A stretch of 21,567 bases of DNA. It comes from Cellvibrionales bacterium UBA1969 (GTDB taxonomy: Bacteria > Pseudomonadota > Gammaproteobacteria > Pseudomonadales > UBA7434). Made by a program: the position numbers and the translations under genes. The stretch's first letter is position 1. Every line of letters starts with the position of its first letter. The notes beneath the pieces were generated by a model. That model was not told the DNA's origin, ran no database searches, and saw nothing but the letters and a program-made list of their open reading frames with translations. This document shows, piece by piece, positions 7,340-14,476 of the stretch. The stretch covers positions 1 to 21,567 of the forward strand of contig DDDX01000055.1 of NCBI GenBank assembly GCA_002339085.1, given 5' to 3'.

Positions 7340-7996
7340 TTATTCGGCGTTGTTGAGTCGGCTAATACGCTCAATAATAACAGGCGTATTGGGAACATCG
7401 CCCATGCCGTTGAGACGACCCGTTGGCATGCTCTTTATACTGTTGACGATATCCATTCCTGCGGTCACCTGACCAAATACCGCATAACCCCAGCCAGCAG
7501 TATTTTTGCCGCGGTGATTTAAAAAGGCATTATCGTTGACATTGATAAAGAATTGACTCGTTGCAGAATGAGGCGCGTTAGTTCTTGCCATGGCAATCGT
7601 TCCATTCGCGTTCAATAGGCCGTTATCTGCTTCATTATTAATTGCCGCTTGAGTGATTTTCTTTTTCATGGCTACGTCAAAGCCGCCGCCTTGAATCATG
7701 AAGTTGTCAATCACGCGATGGAAAATAGTTTGCTGGTAAAAGCCGCTATCGACATAACTAAGGAAGTTAGCGACAGAAATGGGCGCTTGCTCAGCGTTTA
7801 AGCTCAGGGTGATATCGCCCAGATTAGTGACAATGACGACATCGACGTTGGCGACTGCTGGATTGTCATCCAACTCTGCCATTGAGGATTGATCGAAACT
7901 GTCTTTTTCAGTCGAACAAGCTGTCACTATGAAAAATGCCAAGCAGCTAATGATTTTTCTGATCGACTGAATAGTCTGTGAGGGGGTGCTTGTCAT
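7340..7996 (-). CDS. Cyclophilin-type peptidyl-prolyl cis-trans isomerase, predicted lipoprotein
   Basis: A 218-residue protein whose N-terminus has basic residues, a hydrophobic stretch and a lipobox V24-T-A-C27, so it is predicted to be lipidated at Cys27. Ser at +2 favours the outer membrane, facing the periplasm. From about residue 53 a complete small bacterial cyclophilin domain follows: I-F-H-R-V-I with the catalytic Arg, F-M-I-Q-G-G-G-F, S-A-T-S-Q-F-F-I-N-V, and A-V-F-G-Q-V-T-A-G-M-D. It should catalyse proline isomerisation in folding envelope proteins. A short D/E/S-rich linker joins anchor and domain. It lies 24 bases after the SH3 protein gene and 17 before pdxJ, so co-transcription is likely. 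PpiA and PpiB are the E. coli relatives; the lipoprotein anchor distinguishes it from both. Confidence 0.93.
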   Translation of the reverse strand: MTSTPSQTIQSIRKIISCLAFFIVTACSTEKDSFDQSSMAELDDNPAVANVDVVIVTNLGDITLSLNAEQAPISVANFLSYVDSGFYQQTIFHRVIDNFMIQGGGFDVAMKKKITQAAINNEADNGLLNANGTIAMARTNAPHSATSQFFINVNDNAFLNHRGKNTAGWGYAVFGQVTAGMDIVNSIKSMPTGRLNGMGDVPNTPVIIERISRLNNAE

Positions 7997-8020
7997 ATTT
8001 TCTCCATCGTTAATGTCATT

Positions 8021-8743
8021 TTAAGACCATTCTTTGGCTCGAGATTTTATTTTTAATCGGGGCAGGGCTATGGCTAATATTGCACCGATAAAAACCGCGA
8101 AAGCGCCGCGCAAAAACCATTCTTTATCACTTTTGTCAGCCAGTCTAGCGTTGTGGGCTTGTAGCTCGGCAATTTCGATTTTGAGCATTTCGTTGTTCTG
8201 TAACAGCTTGCGGTTGTTATTATCTAAATTTATCGCGTTAGCCGATAGTTTTTTTATCTGGCTCAATTCACTTTCAAGTGCTTTATTATTATCTTTCAAT
8301 TGCTTAAGCGTTTGTTGTGACTGCGATACCATTTTAGTTAGTTGAGTTTCATTAGCTGTTCGGGTTTGCAGTTCACGACGCAATGATTTATTTGTCGCAA
8401 TTATATCTCGAAGTTGTGTTTTAGCAATTATTGTTTCACTAAGATATTGGGTTTCGATCCAGCCTTCCATCCCTGTGCTGGTCGAGACTCTGCTGTAGTT
8501 TGTTTCAGGGTCTGATTCGATTAATGTTAATGGCGTGCCAGAGATTAGACCTTTATGAATTATACGGTATTTATTTGATTTTCCACTGCGCATTGGAACA
8601 TAGTTAATGTCGTTAATATAAACTGTTTTTTGCTCAGCTTGGATCTTAACAGGGGTGAGCATCATAGCTGTCATGACACAACATACAAAGAGGAGGGCTA
8701 GGCTGTTTAGGTGAGCGCAAAACCTTAAGTCGTTTTTCTTCAT
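8021..8743 (-). CDS. ygiM: SH3-domain/coiled-coil/membrane-anchor protein, YgiM type
   Basis: A 240-residue envelope protein matching the 'SH3 and anchor' architecture of E. coli YgiM: an N-terminal signal peptide (hydrophobic to about residue 36), a bacterial SH3 domain (about 40-104, including V-P-M-R-S-G and G-W-I-E-T-Q-Y-L), a leucine- and asparagine-rich coiled coil (about 110-205), then a transmembrane helix W-F-L-R-G-A-F-A-V-F-I-G-A-I-L-A-I-A-L-P and a basic tail. The SH3 domain should lie in the periplasm, perhaps binding peptidoglycan, with the C-terminus anchored in the inner membrane. Its ATG shares a base with the stop of the upstream yciI gene (TAATG), implying translational coupling. 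The biochemical role of the family is unknown. Confidence 0.88.
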   Translation of the reverse strand: MKKNDLRFCAHLNSLALLFVCCVMTAMMLTPVKIQAEQKTVYINDINYVPMRSGKSNKYRIIHKGLISGTPLTLIESDPETNYSRVSTSTGMEGWIETQYLSETIIAKTQLRDIIATNKSLRRELQTRTANETQLTKMVSQSQQTLKQLKDNNKALESELSQIKKLSANAINLDNNNRKLLQNNEMLKIEIAELQAHNARLADKSDKEWFLRGAFAVFIGAILAIALPRLKIKSRAKEWS

Positions 8744-9042
8744 TAGGGCAAAACCTTTATAAACGGCTTAACAGTTACTTGTTGGTAAACACCGGCGGCA
8801 ACATAAGGATCTTCTTTTGCCCAGTGTTCGGCTGCCTGCAAACTGTCAAACTGGGCAACGATTAAGCTGCCAGTGAAGCCTGATGAGTCGGGCTCTTCAG
8901 TGTCGATAGCGGGGTGAGGACCTGCCAGCACCAATCGACCTTGATCTTTGAGTTGGTTTAATCGCACCAAGTGCTGGCCTCTGACCTTTTGGCGCAAGGC
9001 TAGGCTGTTTTCAACATCTTGACTGATAATGGCATATAACAT
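8743..9042 (-). CDS. yciI: YciI family protein
   Basis: A 99-residue protein of normal YciI length with the ferredoxin-like alpha/beta fold. It begins M-L-Y-A-I-I and keeps the characteristic histidine and aspartate region R-x2-H-L-x-R-L (about residues 24-30), the segment L-V-L-A-G-P-H-P and the late D-P-Y-V-A-A-G-V-Y segment. Family members are small soluble proteins whose conserved His-Asp pair suggests an enzymatic role, but no physiological substrate is established for this branch. The gene is second in the operon after yciB (31-base gap) and is coupled to the downstream YgiM-type gene. The yciB–yciI pairing is conserved in many gammaproteobacteria. Confidence 0.93.
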   Translation of the reverse strand: MLYAIISQDVENSLALRQKVRGQHLVRLNQLKDQGRLVLAGPHPAIDTEEPDSSGFTGSLIVAQFDSLQAAEHWAKEDPYVAAGVYQQVTVKPFIKVLP

Positions 9043-9073
9043 TTGGCAGTAATATTCCTTTGATGACTATTGC

Positions 9074-9661
9074 TCAGTTAGCATCGTCAGGTTGATCTTT
9101 GATGTGTGGAAAAATAATCACCATTGTGAGTATCATCAAGAGTAAGGTAAAACCAATCGCGCTATACAGTTTGTAGTCAACCCATGCCGATTGTGAAAAG
9201 TTATAAGCGACATAAATATTTAGCGCACCCACGACCGTGAAGTTGATAATCCAAAGCTGATTAAGCCGAAGCCAAGCTGACTTAGGTAACTGTAGTTGCT
9301 GACCCAACATGCGCTCAAGTAAGCTCTTCTTACCAATAAATAGACTCGCGAATAATACTGTCGCCATTCCCCAATTAAAGACAGTGGGTTTCCATTGAAT
9401 GAACAATTCGTTGCGAAGTATTAGCGTTGCCGAACCGGCAACGACAACCACGGCAAATAACCATAGTAATTGTTTCTCGACGGTGCCAGTTAATAACTTG
9501 ATCATGGCAACTTGTACAGTCGATGCAATCATTAACACCGCTGTAGCAGAGAAAATGCCATCGAAGGTATGTGAATAGCCGAGTAATTCCAGTGATTGGC
9601 CATCCATTTTGTAAGCGATGAAGAATAAGATAAGTGGAATTAAATCGAGTATTTGTCGCAT
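9074..9661 (-). CDS. yciB: Inner membrane protein YciB / intracellular septation protein A
   Basis: A 195-residue integral membrane protein with about five hydrophobic helices. The opening M-R-Q-I-L-D-L-I-P-L-I-L-F-F-I-A-Y-K matches the conserved start of the YciB/IspA (septation) family, and W-K-P-T-V-F-N-W and G-A-L-N-I-Y-V-A-Y-N are further family hallmarks. Family members have been linked to cell-envelope maintenance, division and elongation; the exact activity is not known. It is slightly longer than E. coli YciB (about 180 residues). It is the first gene of the minus-strand operon and diverges from the RNase AM gene across a 159-base gap that should contain its promoter. Confidence 0.94.
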   Translation of the reverse strand: MRQILDLIPLILFFIAYKMDGQSLELLGYSHTFDGIFSATAVLMIASTVQVAMIKLLTGTVEKQLLWLFAVVVVAGSATLILRNELFIQWKPTVFNWGMATVLFASLFIGKKSLLERMLGQQLQLPKSAWLRLNQLWIINFTVVGALNIYVAYNFSQSAWVDYKLYSAIGFTLLLMILTMVIIFPHIKDQPDDAN

Positions 9662-9743
9662 TTAAGAGTCGTCTTTTCTTGGTAAATAAAATATTACAGT
9701 CTAGCTAATTTCATAATCAATTGATTTTACCTGAATTCGACCC

Positions 9744-9771
9744 CCGATGAGTAGTTATAAATCCCCATCGG
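9744..9771. promoter_or_regulatory. Inverted repeat in the divergent yciB/RNase AM region
   Basis: CCGATG (9744-9749) and CATCGG (9766-9771) form a 6-bp inverted repeat with a 16-base spacer. The spacer contains TATAAA (9756-9761), which could be a -10 element for the plus-strand genes, although no convincing -35 box sits at the right distance. The symmetry around a -10-like sequence in a divergent promoter region is what an operator would look like; a chance repeat is equally possible. Confidence 0.25.
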
Positions 9772-9820
9772 TGAATATCTTTTAATAATTTTTTAAGCGA
9801 TACTAAGCATACTGAGTTGA

Positions 9821-10708
9821 GTGAAAGCCGCCATGATTTTTGACCTGCACACCCACAGCACCGCATCGGACGGTCATTTGTCCCCAGAACAACTGCTCGA
9901 TCGAGCGGTCAATAATGGTGTATCGCATTTAGCACTCACTGATCATGACACGATGGCGGGTTACGAGCAGTTGCAGAATGTCGCTGATCTTAAATCCCGT
10001 TGGCCCATACATCTGGTGCCTGGCGTTGAGATTAGCGCCAGTATTGATCAGCAACCCTATCATATTGTTGGACTATGGTTGGATCCAGCGGCACCAATGT
10101 TAAAAGACTTTTTGGCTCAGCAACGAGCCTTGCGAAAGCAACGGGGTGAAATGATGGGCCTGAAATTGGAGCGCCTAGGGATGAAGGGTGCTCTTACAGG
10201 TGCGAAAAAAATTGCTGCTGGTGCCAGTCTTAGTCGCCCGCATTTTGCCCAGTACCTGCTCGAGCAAGGGCATTGCGATAAGCTTCAGCAAGCCTACAAA
10301 CGTTGGTTGGGTAAGGGTAAGCCTGCCGATGTGAAAGTGAATTGGCCAACAGCCTCTGAGGCAGTTTCGGTGATACATGCAGCCGGTGGTTTAGCGGTTT
10401 TTGCCCATCCTGATAAATACGGTTTAACGAAAACTCGGTTGCGTGACATACTAGCGGCTTTCAAGGCCGCCGGCGGTGATGGCCTTGAGTTGATCAGTGG
10501 CCATCAAGATGGGCGTGTGACGGATTATTTATTGCGGCTTTCGCATAAATTCGAGCTTGCCTGCTCGATGGGCAGCGATTTCCATACGCCCGAGCAGCAT
10601 TGGTCGGATGTTGGTTGTCATAAAGCCCTACCCGCAACGGCACTGCCCGTTTGGGAGCTGCCGCAAATAGAGAGCCGCTCAGCGGTAGAGGGGTTAGGGA
10701 AAGAATGA
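9821..10708 (+). CDS. rnm: PHP-domain 5'-3' exoribonuclease RNase AM / 3',5'-nucleoside bisphosphate phosphatase (YciV/TrpH family)
   Basis: A 295-residue PHP metal-dependent phosphoesterase. All PHP metal-binding motifs are visible: D-L-H-T-H-S-T-A-S-D-G, L-T-D-H-D-T, P-G-V-E-I-S, F-A-H-P-D-K-Y-G and the late G-S-D-F-H-T-P-E. In E. coli the homologue trims 5' ends of rRNA and degrades short RNA and 3',5'-bisphosphonucleotides; the same role is inferred here. The frame can start at GTG 9821 or ATG 9833 (M-I-F-D-L-H); both have weak ribosome binding sites and the choice is undecided. Its stop overlaps the ATG of yciO (ATGA), so the two are translationally coupled. It leads a plus-strand block that also contains rluB, another rRNA-processing gene. 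Confidence 0.92.
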   Translation: MKAAMIFDLHTHSTASDGHLSPEQLLDRAVNNGVSHLALTDHDTMAGYEQLQNVADLKSRWPIHLVPGVEISASIDQQPYHIVGLWLDPAAPMLKDFLAQQRALRKQRGEMMGLKLERLGMKGALTGAKKIAAGASLSRPHFAQYLLEQGHCDKLQQAYKRWLGKGKPADVKVNWPTASEAVSVIHAAGGLAVFAHPDKYGLTKTRLRDILAAFKAAGGDGLELISGHQDGRVTDYLLRLSHKFELACSMGSDFHTPEQHWSDVGCHKALPATALPVWELPQIESRSAVEGLGKE

Positions 10709-11328
10709 GCCAAATGCTTCAAATTCATCCTGAAACCCCCCAGCCAAGGCTTATTTCACAGGCTGTTGAGGTGATTGAGCAAGGCGGAGTGGTGGTTTAC
10801 CCCACTGATTCTGGCTATGCCTTAGGCTGTCAGTTGGATGAAAAACAACCAGTTGAGCGTATTCGTCGTATTCGCCAGCTCGATGATAAGCATAATTTCA
10901 CCCTAGTTTGCCGCGATTTATCGGCGATTGCGACCTACGCTAAGGTCGATAACATTGCCTATCGCGCCATTAAGAGCCATACCCCAGGCCCTTATACCTT
11001 TGTTTTGCATGCGACTAATGAGGTTCCGCGGCGTTTAAAGCAACCTAAACGTAAGACGATTGGTATCCGTGTGCCGGATAACCTTATTGCTCAAACGCTA
11101 CTGGCAGCAATGACCGAGCCGATGATGAGCGTGACCCTGATTTTACCCGGAGATGAGCTGCCATTATTGGATCCTTACGAAATTCGAGACCTGTTAGAAA
11201 ATCAAGTCGACCTCATCATCGATGGCGGGTATTGCGGCATGGAAGCGACCAGCGTGATTGATCTAAGCAATGATGAGCCGACCATTTTACGAGAAGGTGC
11301 CGGTTCAGTCGAAGAATTTCGACTCTAG
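10705..11328 (+). CDS. yciO: YciO, Sua5/YrdC/YwlC family protein
   Basis: A 207-residue protein close to E. coli YciO in length and sequence: M-S-Q-M-L-Q-I-H-P-E-T-P-Q at the start, then V-V-Y-P-T-D-S-G-Y-A-L-G-C, I-R-Q-L-D-D-K-H-N-F-T-L, T-P-G-P-Y-T-F-V-L, K-R-K-T-I-G-I-R-V-P and the final I-L-R-E-G-A-G. The fold is that of threonylcarbamoyl-AMP synthases, but the S-x-S-A-N motif of TsaC is replaced by S-V-T-L-I-L-P-G, as in YciO, which does not replace TsaC in E. coli; a different nucleotide-related activity is therefore likely. A frame extension to 10651 exists, but the ATG at 10705 overlaps the upstream stop as ATGA, has AGGGA before it and matches the family start. Confidence 0.92.
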   Translation: MSQMLQIHPETPQPRLISQAVEVIEQGGVVVYPTDSGYALGCQLDEKQPVERIRRIRQLDDKHNFTLVCRDLSAIATYAKVDNIAYRAIKSHTPGPYTFVLHATNEVPRRLKQPKRKTIGIRVPDNLIAQTLLAAMTEPMMSVTLILPGDELPLLDPYEIRDLLENQVDLIIDGGYCGMEATSVIDLSNDEPTILREGAGSVEEFRL

Positions 11329-11429
11329 TTCTATTCCACGCTAAAGTCCATTCTTTGTTGAGTAGCGGCGTTTGCGAGAAGTGTTCTAAATTTCGTCAAT
11401 ACTACTGTTTTTATCATCCGATTTATCGC

Positions 11430-11435
11430 TATAAT
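11430..11435 (+). promoter_or_regulatory. Possible -10 element upstream of scpA
   Basis: The 171 bases between yciO and scpA are AT-rich and contain an exact TATAAT 65 bases before the scpA start. The matching -35 position is only T-rich (GTTTTT), with no TTGACA-like box, so this would be a weak or activator-dependent promoter. It is the only regulatory-looking element in the gap. Confidence 0.3.
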
Positions 11436-11499
11436 GGTGGTTATTCAATGCCGTTACAAGTTCTTTAAGTAGCGAATATTAATAGGAAAATCGTCATTT

Positions 11500-12483
11500 A
11501 TGACTGATAACTATGCTAAAACCCTAGCTTCCACAAAAACCCTAGCTTCTTCAGAAACCAATGGCCTAGAGGCCTCTGGTGAGTCTGTTATTGCATTGAA
11601 AACCAATAGCCAAGTCAGTCGACCTAGGCTTTTAGAGTTGAGAGGCCGGGCCACAACTGAACCTGCGGCCGATAAAGATAGCCAGCAAGAGCTGCCTTTT
11701 GCAGTCGTGCGAGGTGAAGAACTGACCGAAGTACCGATAGACCTTTATATTCCCCCAAAGGCTCTAGAAGTTTTTCTTGATGCCTTTGAGGGGCCACTTG
11801 ATCTTTTACTGTATTTAATTAAAAAGCAAAATCTTGATATTCTCGACATCAACGTTGCTGAATTAACTGAGCAGTACATGCATTACGTGCGTTTAATGGA
11901 CACCATGCAATTTGAGTTGGCGGCTGAGTATCTAGTGATGGCGGCCATGCTGGCAGAAATTAAATCGCGCATGTTATTGCCCCGCTCGCAAGAAATTGAT
12001 GATGACGAAGAAGACCCTCGGGCGCAGCTCATTCGACGCTTGCAAGAATACGAGCGCTTTAAAAAAGCTGCCGAAGACATTGCTGAGATGCCGCGAGTCG
12101 AGCGCGATATTTTTATTGCTGAAATTGAGCCGCCTGAGGATGAGCGCGAACGCCCTCAACCCAATGTCGACTTACAAGAACTGCTTATTGCTCTTGGGGA
12201 TGTACTGCATCGCGCTGACATGTTCGAAAGCCATAAAGTGCATTTAGAGCCTTTGTCAACGCGCGAGCGAATGGGTCGAGTCTTGGATCAGTTACACGGC
12301 GGTGAGGGTTTTGTTTCATTTGCTGCTTTTTTTACGACCAGTGAAGGCAGGGCCGGTGTGGTGGTGACCTTCTTAGCGATAATGGAATTAATTAAAGAAT
12401 CATTAATCGATATCGTGCAAGCGGAACCTTTTGCACCGATACATATACGAGCAAAAGTAGCGGGCGCTGAAGAAGGCCAATAA
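11500..12483 (+). CDS. scpA: Segregation and condensation protein A (kleisin ScpA)
   Basis: ScpA is the kleisin subunit that, with ScpB, bridges SMC heads to form the condensin that organises and segregates the chromosome. Of 327 residues, the family core begins near residue 84 (P-I-D-L-Y-I-P-P-K-A-L-E-V-F-L) and continues F-E-G-P-L-D-L-L-L-Y-L-I-K-K-Q, A-A-E-Y-L-V-M-A-A-M-L-A-E-I-K-S-R and an acidic linker, ending in a winged-helix region (about 245-315, V-S-F-A-A-F-F to F-A-P-I-H-I). The first 80 residues are a poorly conserved hydrophilic extension containing a short tandem repeat (K-T-L-A-S). The ATG at 11500 has AGGA rather far upstream (12 bases). scpB follows after 46 bases. Confidence 0.95.
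   Translation: MTDNYAKTLASTKTLASSETNGLEASGESVIALKTNSQVSRPRLLELRGRATTEPAADKDSQQELPFAVVRGEELTEVPIDLYIPPKALEVFLDAFEGPLDLLLYLIKKQNLDILDINVAELTEQYMHYVRLMDTMQFELAAEYLVMAAMLAEIKSRMLLPRSQEIDDDEEDPRAQLIRRLQEYERFKKAAEDIAEMPRVERDIFIAEIEPPEDERERPQPNVDLQELLIALGDVLHRADMFESHKVHLEPLSTRERMGRVLDQLHGGEGFVSFAAFFTTSEGRAGVVVTFLAIMELIKESLIDIVQAEPFAPIHIRAKVAGAEEGQ
11518..11553 (+). repeat. Two-copy 18-bp tandem repeat within scpA
   Basis: Bases 11518-11535 and 11536-11553 are tandem 18-bp units that agree at 16 of 18 positions and share the 14-mer AAAACCCTAGCTTC. The repeat is in frame (six codons) and encodes K-T-L-A-S-T followed by K-T-L-A-S-S in the disordered N-terminal extension of ScpA. It looks like a slipped-strand duplication. 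Confidence 0.85.
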
Positions 12484-12529
12484 TAATATTTATTACAGCA
12501 GTTTAGTCTATTAAGAGAAATGAAACGCC

Positions 12530-13441
12530 ATGAAAATAGATGATTTAGAGCTAATAAAACGCATTTTCGAAGGTGCCTTGATGGCGGCTGATAAACCCCT
12601 TCAGCGTCGCGATTTAACCGCCTTGTTTGATGATTTAGAACAGCCTGAAAACAATTTAATTGATCAAGCGTTGACAGATTTAGTGGCCGATTGTGAGCAC
12701 AAAGGCTTTGAATTAAAGCGGGTGGCAAGTGGTTATCGTTATCAGGTTAAACAAGATTTATCACGTTGGGTCAACAAACTCTGGCAAGAAAGAGCGCCGC
12801 GCTACTCCCGTGCACTATTAGAAACGATGTCTCTCATCGCCTATCGTCAACCCATTACCCGAGGAGAGATTGAACAGATCAGAGGGGTTGCTGTCAGTAG
12901 TCAAATCATTAAAACCTTGCTTGAGCGTGAATGGATAAAATCAGTAGGTCATCGAGATGTCCCTGGCAGACCTACTATTTATGCCACCACTAAACAATTC
13001 CTAGATTATTTCAATCTAAAAAGTCTCGATCAGTTGCCGCCTTTGGCCGAGGTGCGCGATTTAAATACCATCAGCCGTGAGTTAAATATCGAATTGCCAA
13101 TAGAAGATATGACCTCAGCCAATGATGATACCCACAATGAAGGTGCTGACCAACAGGCGGCGGTAGCATCGATAGATGACGAACCCTCTATTACGGCACT
13201 AAATGACGAAGCACAGTTGTTGAATAATGATTTAATTGACGCGGTTCAGCAGCAAGCGAACTTATCTAATGATCAGCAAGTCAGTGATAGTCTTGAAGAG
13301 GCCGATGCACTTGAAAACTGGATTGAAGATGAGTTGCTCGATAATAATGAACAAAGCGCTGATATGATTGAGTCGCAACAAGATGATCAGTCTGACTTTG
13401 AGGCGACTGAGCTGAAAGCGTTGAATGAATCAGCCATTTAA
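12530..13441 (+). CDS. scpB: Segregation and condensation protein B (ScpB)
   Basis: ScpB dimerises and binds ScpA in the SMC-ScpAB condensin. Residues 1-190 form the two winged-helix domains: I-F-E-G-A-L-M-A-A-D-K-P-L near residue 13 and, in the second domain, A-L-L-E-T-M-S-L-I-A-Y-R-Q-P-I-T-R-G-E-I-E and G-R-P-T-I-Y-A-T-T-K-Q-F-L-D-Y-F (about 143-158). The remaining roughly 110 residues are a strongly acidic, Asn/Gln-rich tail without predicted structure; E. coli lacks this protein (it uses MukB) and shorter homologues lack such a tail. The gene follows scpA after 46 bases and precedes rluB, an order common in gammaproteobacteria. Confidence 0.95.
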   Translation: MKIDDLELIKRIFEGALMAADKPLQRRDLTALFDDLEQPENNLIDQALTDLVADCEHKGFELKRVASGYRYQVKQDLSRWVNKLWQERAPRYSRALLETMSLIAYRQPITRGEIEQIRGVAVSSQIIKTLLEREWIKSVGHRDVPGRPTIYATTKQFLDYFNLKSLDQLPPLAEVRDLNTISRELNIELPIEDMTSANDDTHNEGADQQAAVASIDDEPSITALNDEAQLLNNDLIDAVQQQANLSNDQQVSDSLEEADALENWIEDELLDNNEQSADMIESQQDDQSDFEATELKALNESAI

Positions 13442-13514
13442 TGGCCATTGACTGCAATATTCTCTGTTAGTCCGTAAGCTAACCCCTTCCTTAATATGAA
13501 TAATAGATACCGAT

Positions 13515-14336
13515 ATGTCTGAACGTTTGCAAAAAGTGCTGGCTGCAGAAGGGCTGGGTTCACGTCGAGAGATTGAACGCTGGATAGTTGCAGGTCGTTT
13601 AACAATAAACGGTGAAGTTGCTAGTTTAGGGGCTAAAGCAAATCTCAACGATATCATTGAGCTTGATGGAAAGCGTCTTAGATTGTCATCAAAAGCTGAA
13701 CAAACAAGGGTGATTATTTATAATAAGCCCGAGGGTGAGGTGTCGACCCGTGTCGACCCTGAAGGCCGAAAAACTGTATTTGATCGTCTGCCGGCTAAAA
13801 AAGGCGAGCGTTGGATAGCTGTGGGTCGCTTAGATATCAATACCAGCGGTTTACTGTTGTTTACTAACGATGGCACTCTAGCAAATGCTTTAATGCACCC
13901 TTCTAATCAGATCGATCGCGAATATGCTGTTCGTGTAAAAGGTGCAGTTGAGGATGAGACCTTACAAATTTTACGTGAAGGTGTATTACTGGAAGACGGT
14001 ATCGCTCGCTTTACTGATATTCAGCGCGGTCGAAATGCGACTGGCACCAACAGTTGGTTTTATGTCGTATTGATGGAAGGAAAGAATCGTGAAGTACGAC
14101 GATTATGGGAATCTCAAGAGCTCCAAGTCAGTCGTTTAAAGCGCGTTCGCTATGGTAACGTCTTTATTCCTTCATCGCTTAAGGCGGGAATGTATACCGA
14201 ATTAAGCCCAGCCGAGGTGGCAAGTCTCGCCAGTTTAGCCGGTTTAGAACCCATTGAGTTAAATCCTCTAAGGATAGATCCTGTTTTACACGATCAAAGT
14301 CGCCCGGCTAAAAATAAAAAGCCAAGCCGGCGTTAG
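13515..14336 (+). CDS. rluB: 23S rRNA pseudouridine synthase RluB
   Basis: A 273-residue RsuA/RluB-family enzyme that by homology converts U2605 of 23S rRNA to pseudouridine. An N-terminal S4 RNA-binding domain (about 2-60, beginning E-R-L-Q-K-V-L-A-A-E-G-L-G-S-R-R) is followed by the catalytic domain with G-R-L-D107-I-N-T-S-G-L-L-L-F-T-N-D-G, D107 being the nucleophile, and G-K-N-R-E-V-R-R-L-W-E near residue 192. The tail is basic (K-N-K-K-P-S-R-R). RluB is preferred over RsuA, RluE and RluF by general similarity and by its position after scpAB, the standard gammaproteobacterial context. Confidence 0.93.
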   Translation: MSERLQKVLAAEGLGSRREIERWIVAGRLTINGEVASLGAKANLNDIIELDGKRLRLSSKAEQTRVIIYNKPEGEVSTRVDPEGRKTVFDRLPAKKGERWIAVGRLDINTSGLLLFTNDGTLANALMHPSNQIDREYAVRVKGAVEDETLQILREGVLLEDGIARFTDIQRGRNATGTNSWFYVVLMEGKNREVRRLWESQELQVSRLKRVRYGNVFIPSSLKAGMYTELSPAEVASLASLAGLEPIELNPLRIDPVLHDQSRPAKNKKPSRR

Positions 14337-14476
14337 GGTTGTCTCCTCAGCGATTGCTCTCACATCGGTAATATTTTCGATCCATCAGTCCAGTTATCAT
14401 GTATCAGTGTTTTCATCGCGCAGTGACTTCTGTCTGCGGGTAGTGATATTAATAATGATAAAGAGTGGAATTCATC

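Noticed and set aside
8034..8345. A 103-codon frame antisense to the SH3 protein, with hydrophobic, serine- and leucine-rich translation
   Set aside because: The composition is the mirror of the coiled coil and membrane helix on the other strand.
10651..10704. N-terminal extension of yciO
   Set aside because: The 18 extra residues lie wholly inside the upstream PHP gene, have no YciO similarity, and the ATG at 10705 forms an ATGA overlap with a good ribosome binding site.
10705..11328. Assignment as TsaC/Sua5 threonylcarbamoyl-AMP synthase
   Set aside because: The S-x-S-A-N motif of TsaC is absent and the sequence follows E. coli YciO closely.
12288..12728. A 146-codon open frame antisense to the scpA/scpB junction
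   Set aside because: It overlaps two well-supported genes, its translation resembles no protein family, and it has no sensible upstream signal; treated as a shadow frame.
14337..14476. Search for a terminator or promoter between rluB and the SDR gene
   Set aside because: No hairpin with a uridine run and no paired -35/-10 boxes were found; only AT-rich sequence near 14450.
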